A DNA stretch of 64,000 nt from Streptococcus parasanguinis ATCC 15912 (GTDB taxonomy: Bacteria; Bacillota; Bacilli; Lactobacillales; Streptococcaceae). Made by a program: the position numbers and the translations under genes. The stretch is taken from contig NC_015678.1 of the NCBI RefSeq assembly GCF_000164675.2, positions 1,612,001 through 1,676,000 of the forward strand. Reading direction: 5' to 3'. Of this stretch, positions 63,739 through 64,000 are shown piece by piece. The first letter of the stretch is position 1; every line of letters begins with the position of its first letter. The notes beneath the pieces are model-generated. The model was not told the DNA's origin. It made no database searches and worked only from the letters and a program-made list of their open reading frames with translations.

Positions 63739-64000
63739 TTATAAAATATGATCGACTTTTTCCACCTGATAAAGAGCAAAGGCCATGATAATGGTTAAGA
63801 CCAGTAGCATGAGGATAGCTGGTGTCCAAGAGTGGAAGAGAGATTTGCTGTAGCCGAAGAGGATGGGACCAAAGGCTGCAAAGACGTAGCCTCCTGTTTG
63901 AGCAAGACCGGAAAGTTGAGCTGTTTTTTCAGGTGTGCTGGATTTCATGGAGAAAGCGACCATGAGGTAAGGGAAGAGCGAACTAACGGAACTTCCAATT
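63739..64000 (-). CDS. MFS transporter, C-terminal part (CynX/NimT-like), partial
   Basis: Minus strand, running off the right edge; 86 codons of the C-terminus are visible. The frame continues without stop to the window end (IGSSVSSLFPYLMVAFSM...). SGLAQTGGYVFAAFGPILFGY followed by a last span ILMLLVLTIIMAFALYQVE is characteristic of the CynX/NimT branch of the major facilitator superfamily (cyanate, nitroimidazole or similar small solutes). Substrate unknown. It ends with its own terminator. Confidence 0.75.
   Translation of the reverse strand, partial: IGSSVSSLFPYLMVAFSMKSSTPEKTAQLSGLAQTGGYVFAAFGPILFGYSKSLFHSWTPAILMLLVLTIIMAFALYQVEKVDHIL

Overview
The window is chromosomal DNA from a low-GC Firmicute, almost certainly a Streptococcus of the mitis/sanguinis group. 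The evidence is the gene order mreCD-pcsB-prs, then araT-recO-plsX-acpP-purC, then the long purine cluster; a PcsB-type CHAP hydrolase; a competence-type LytF placed beside purD; a CiaR-type small RNA before ruvB; and a bgaR/bgaC-PTS-agaS-galM locus. This layout closely follows what I remember of the pneumococcus and S. sanguinis chromosomes. I cannot fix the species without a search.

Layout. 1-3.1 kb: cell shape and division (mreC end, mreD, pcsB) and prs. 3.1-5.2 kb: a small accessory island with a 46-residue peptide, an apparently highly expressed secreted protein ending LPKTSAVK, and a class B sortase. 5.3-8.6 kb: araT, recO, plsX, acpP. 8.6-24.9 kb: de novo purine synthesis (purC, L, F, M, N, H, then D, E, K, B). 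The cluster is interrupted by the opposite-strand fratricin-like hydrolase gene lytF and carries two extra genes between purK and purB. Two of its junctions (purF-purM and purD-purE) contain unexplained structured DNA/RNA. 25.3-33.0 kb: beta-galactoside use (BgaR repressor, BgaC, mannose-family PTS IIB-IIC-IID-IIA, AgaS, GalM). 33.1-37.9 kb: a CiaR-controlled small RNA, ruvB with a promoter touching its start codon, a nucleotidyltransferase-like gene, a low-molecular-weight phosphatase, a MORN-repeat membrane protein and an OatA-like O-acetyltransferase. 38.0-43.7 kb: fermentation enzymes (AdhE with Rex/CcpA-type sites, a zinc alcohol dehydrogenase) around an unrecognised three-gene cassette of small helical proteins. 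43.8-52.5 kb: a small membrane protein and a sialic acid locus (nanE, satABC, YhcH-like, DUF624, nanA lyase, nanK, RpiR-type nanR). 52.7-62.1 kb: a V-type ATPase operon with an acetyltransferase gene inside it. 62.5 kb to the end: a secreted LysM protein and the end of an MFS transporter gene.

How it fits together. Much of the right half looks like a host-glycan and fermentation block under carbon control. Sequences close to the CcpA cre consensus lie at the bgaC, adhE, zinc-ADH, small-membrane-protein and nanE promoters, in two cases inside the -35 region. Galactose and sialic acid released from glycans would feed the PTS/AgaS and Nan pathways, and AdhE would dispose of NADH. The purine cluster has candidate PurBox sites before purC.

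The best candidates for something undescribed are: (1) the sortase B with a neighbouring secreted protein that has a sorting-like LPKTS motif but no membrane tail, plus an adjacent small peptide with a related tail; (2) a multi-helix structured element between purD and purE; (3) a duplicated purM start with hairpins between purF and purM; (4) the three-gene helical-protein cassette at 41.2-42.5 kb. I saw no tRNA, rRNA, CRISPR array, insertion sequence or prophage.
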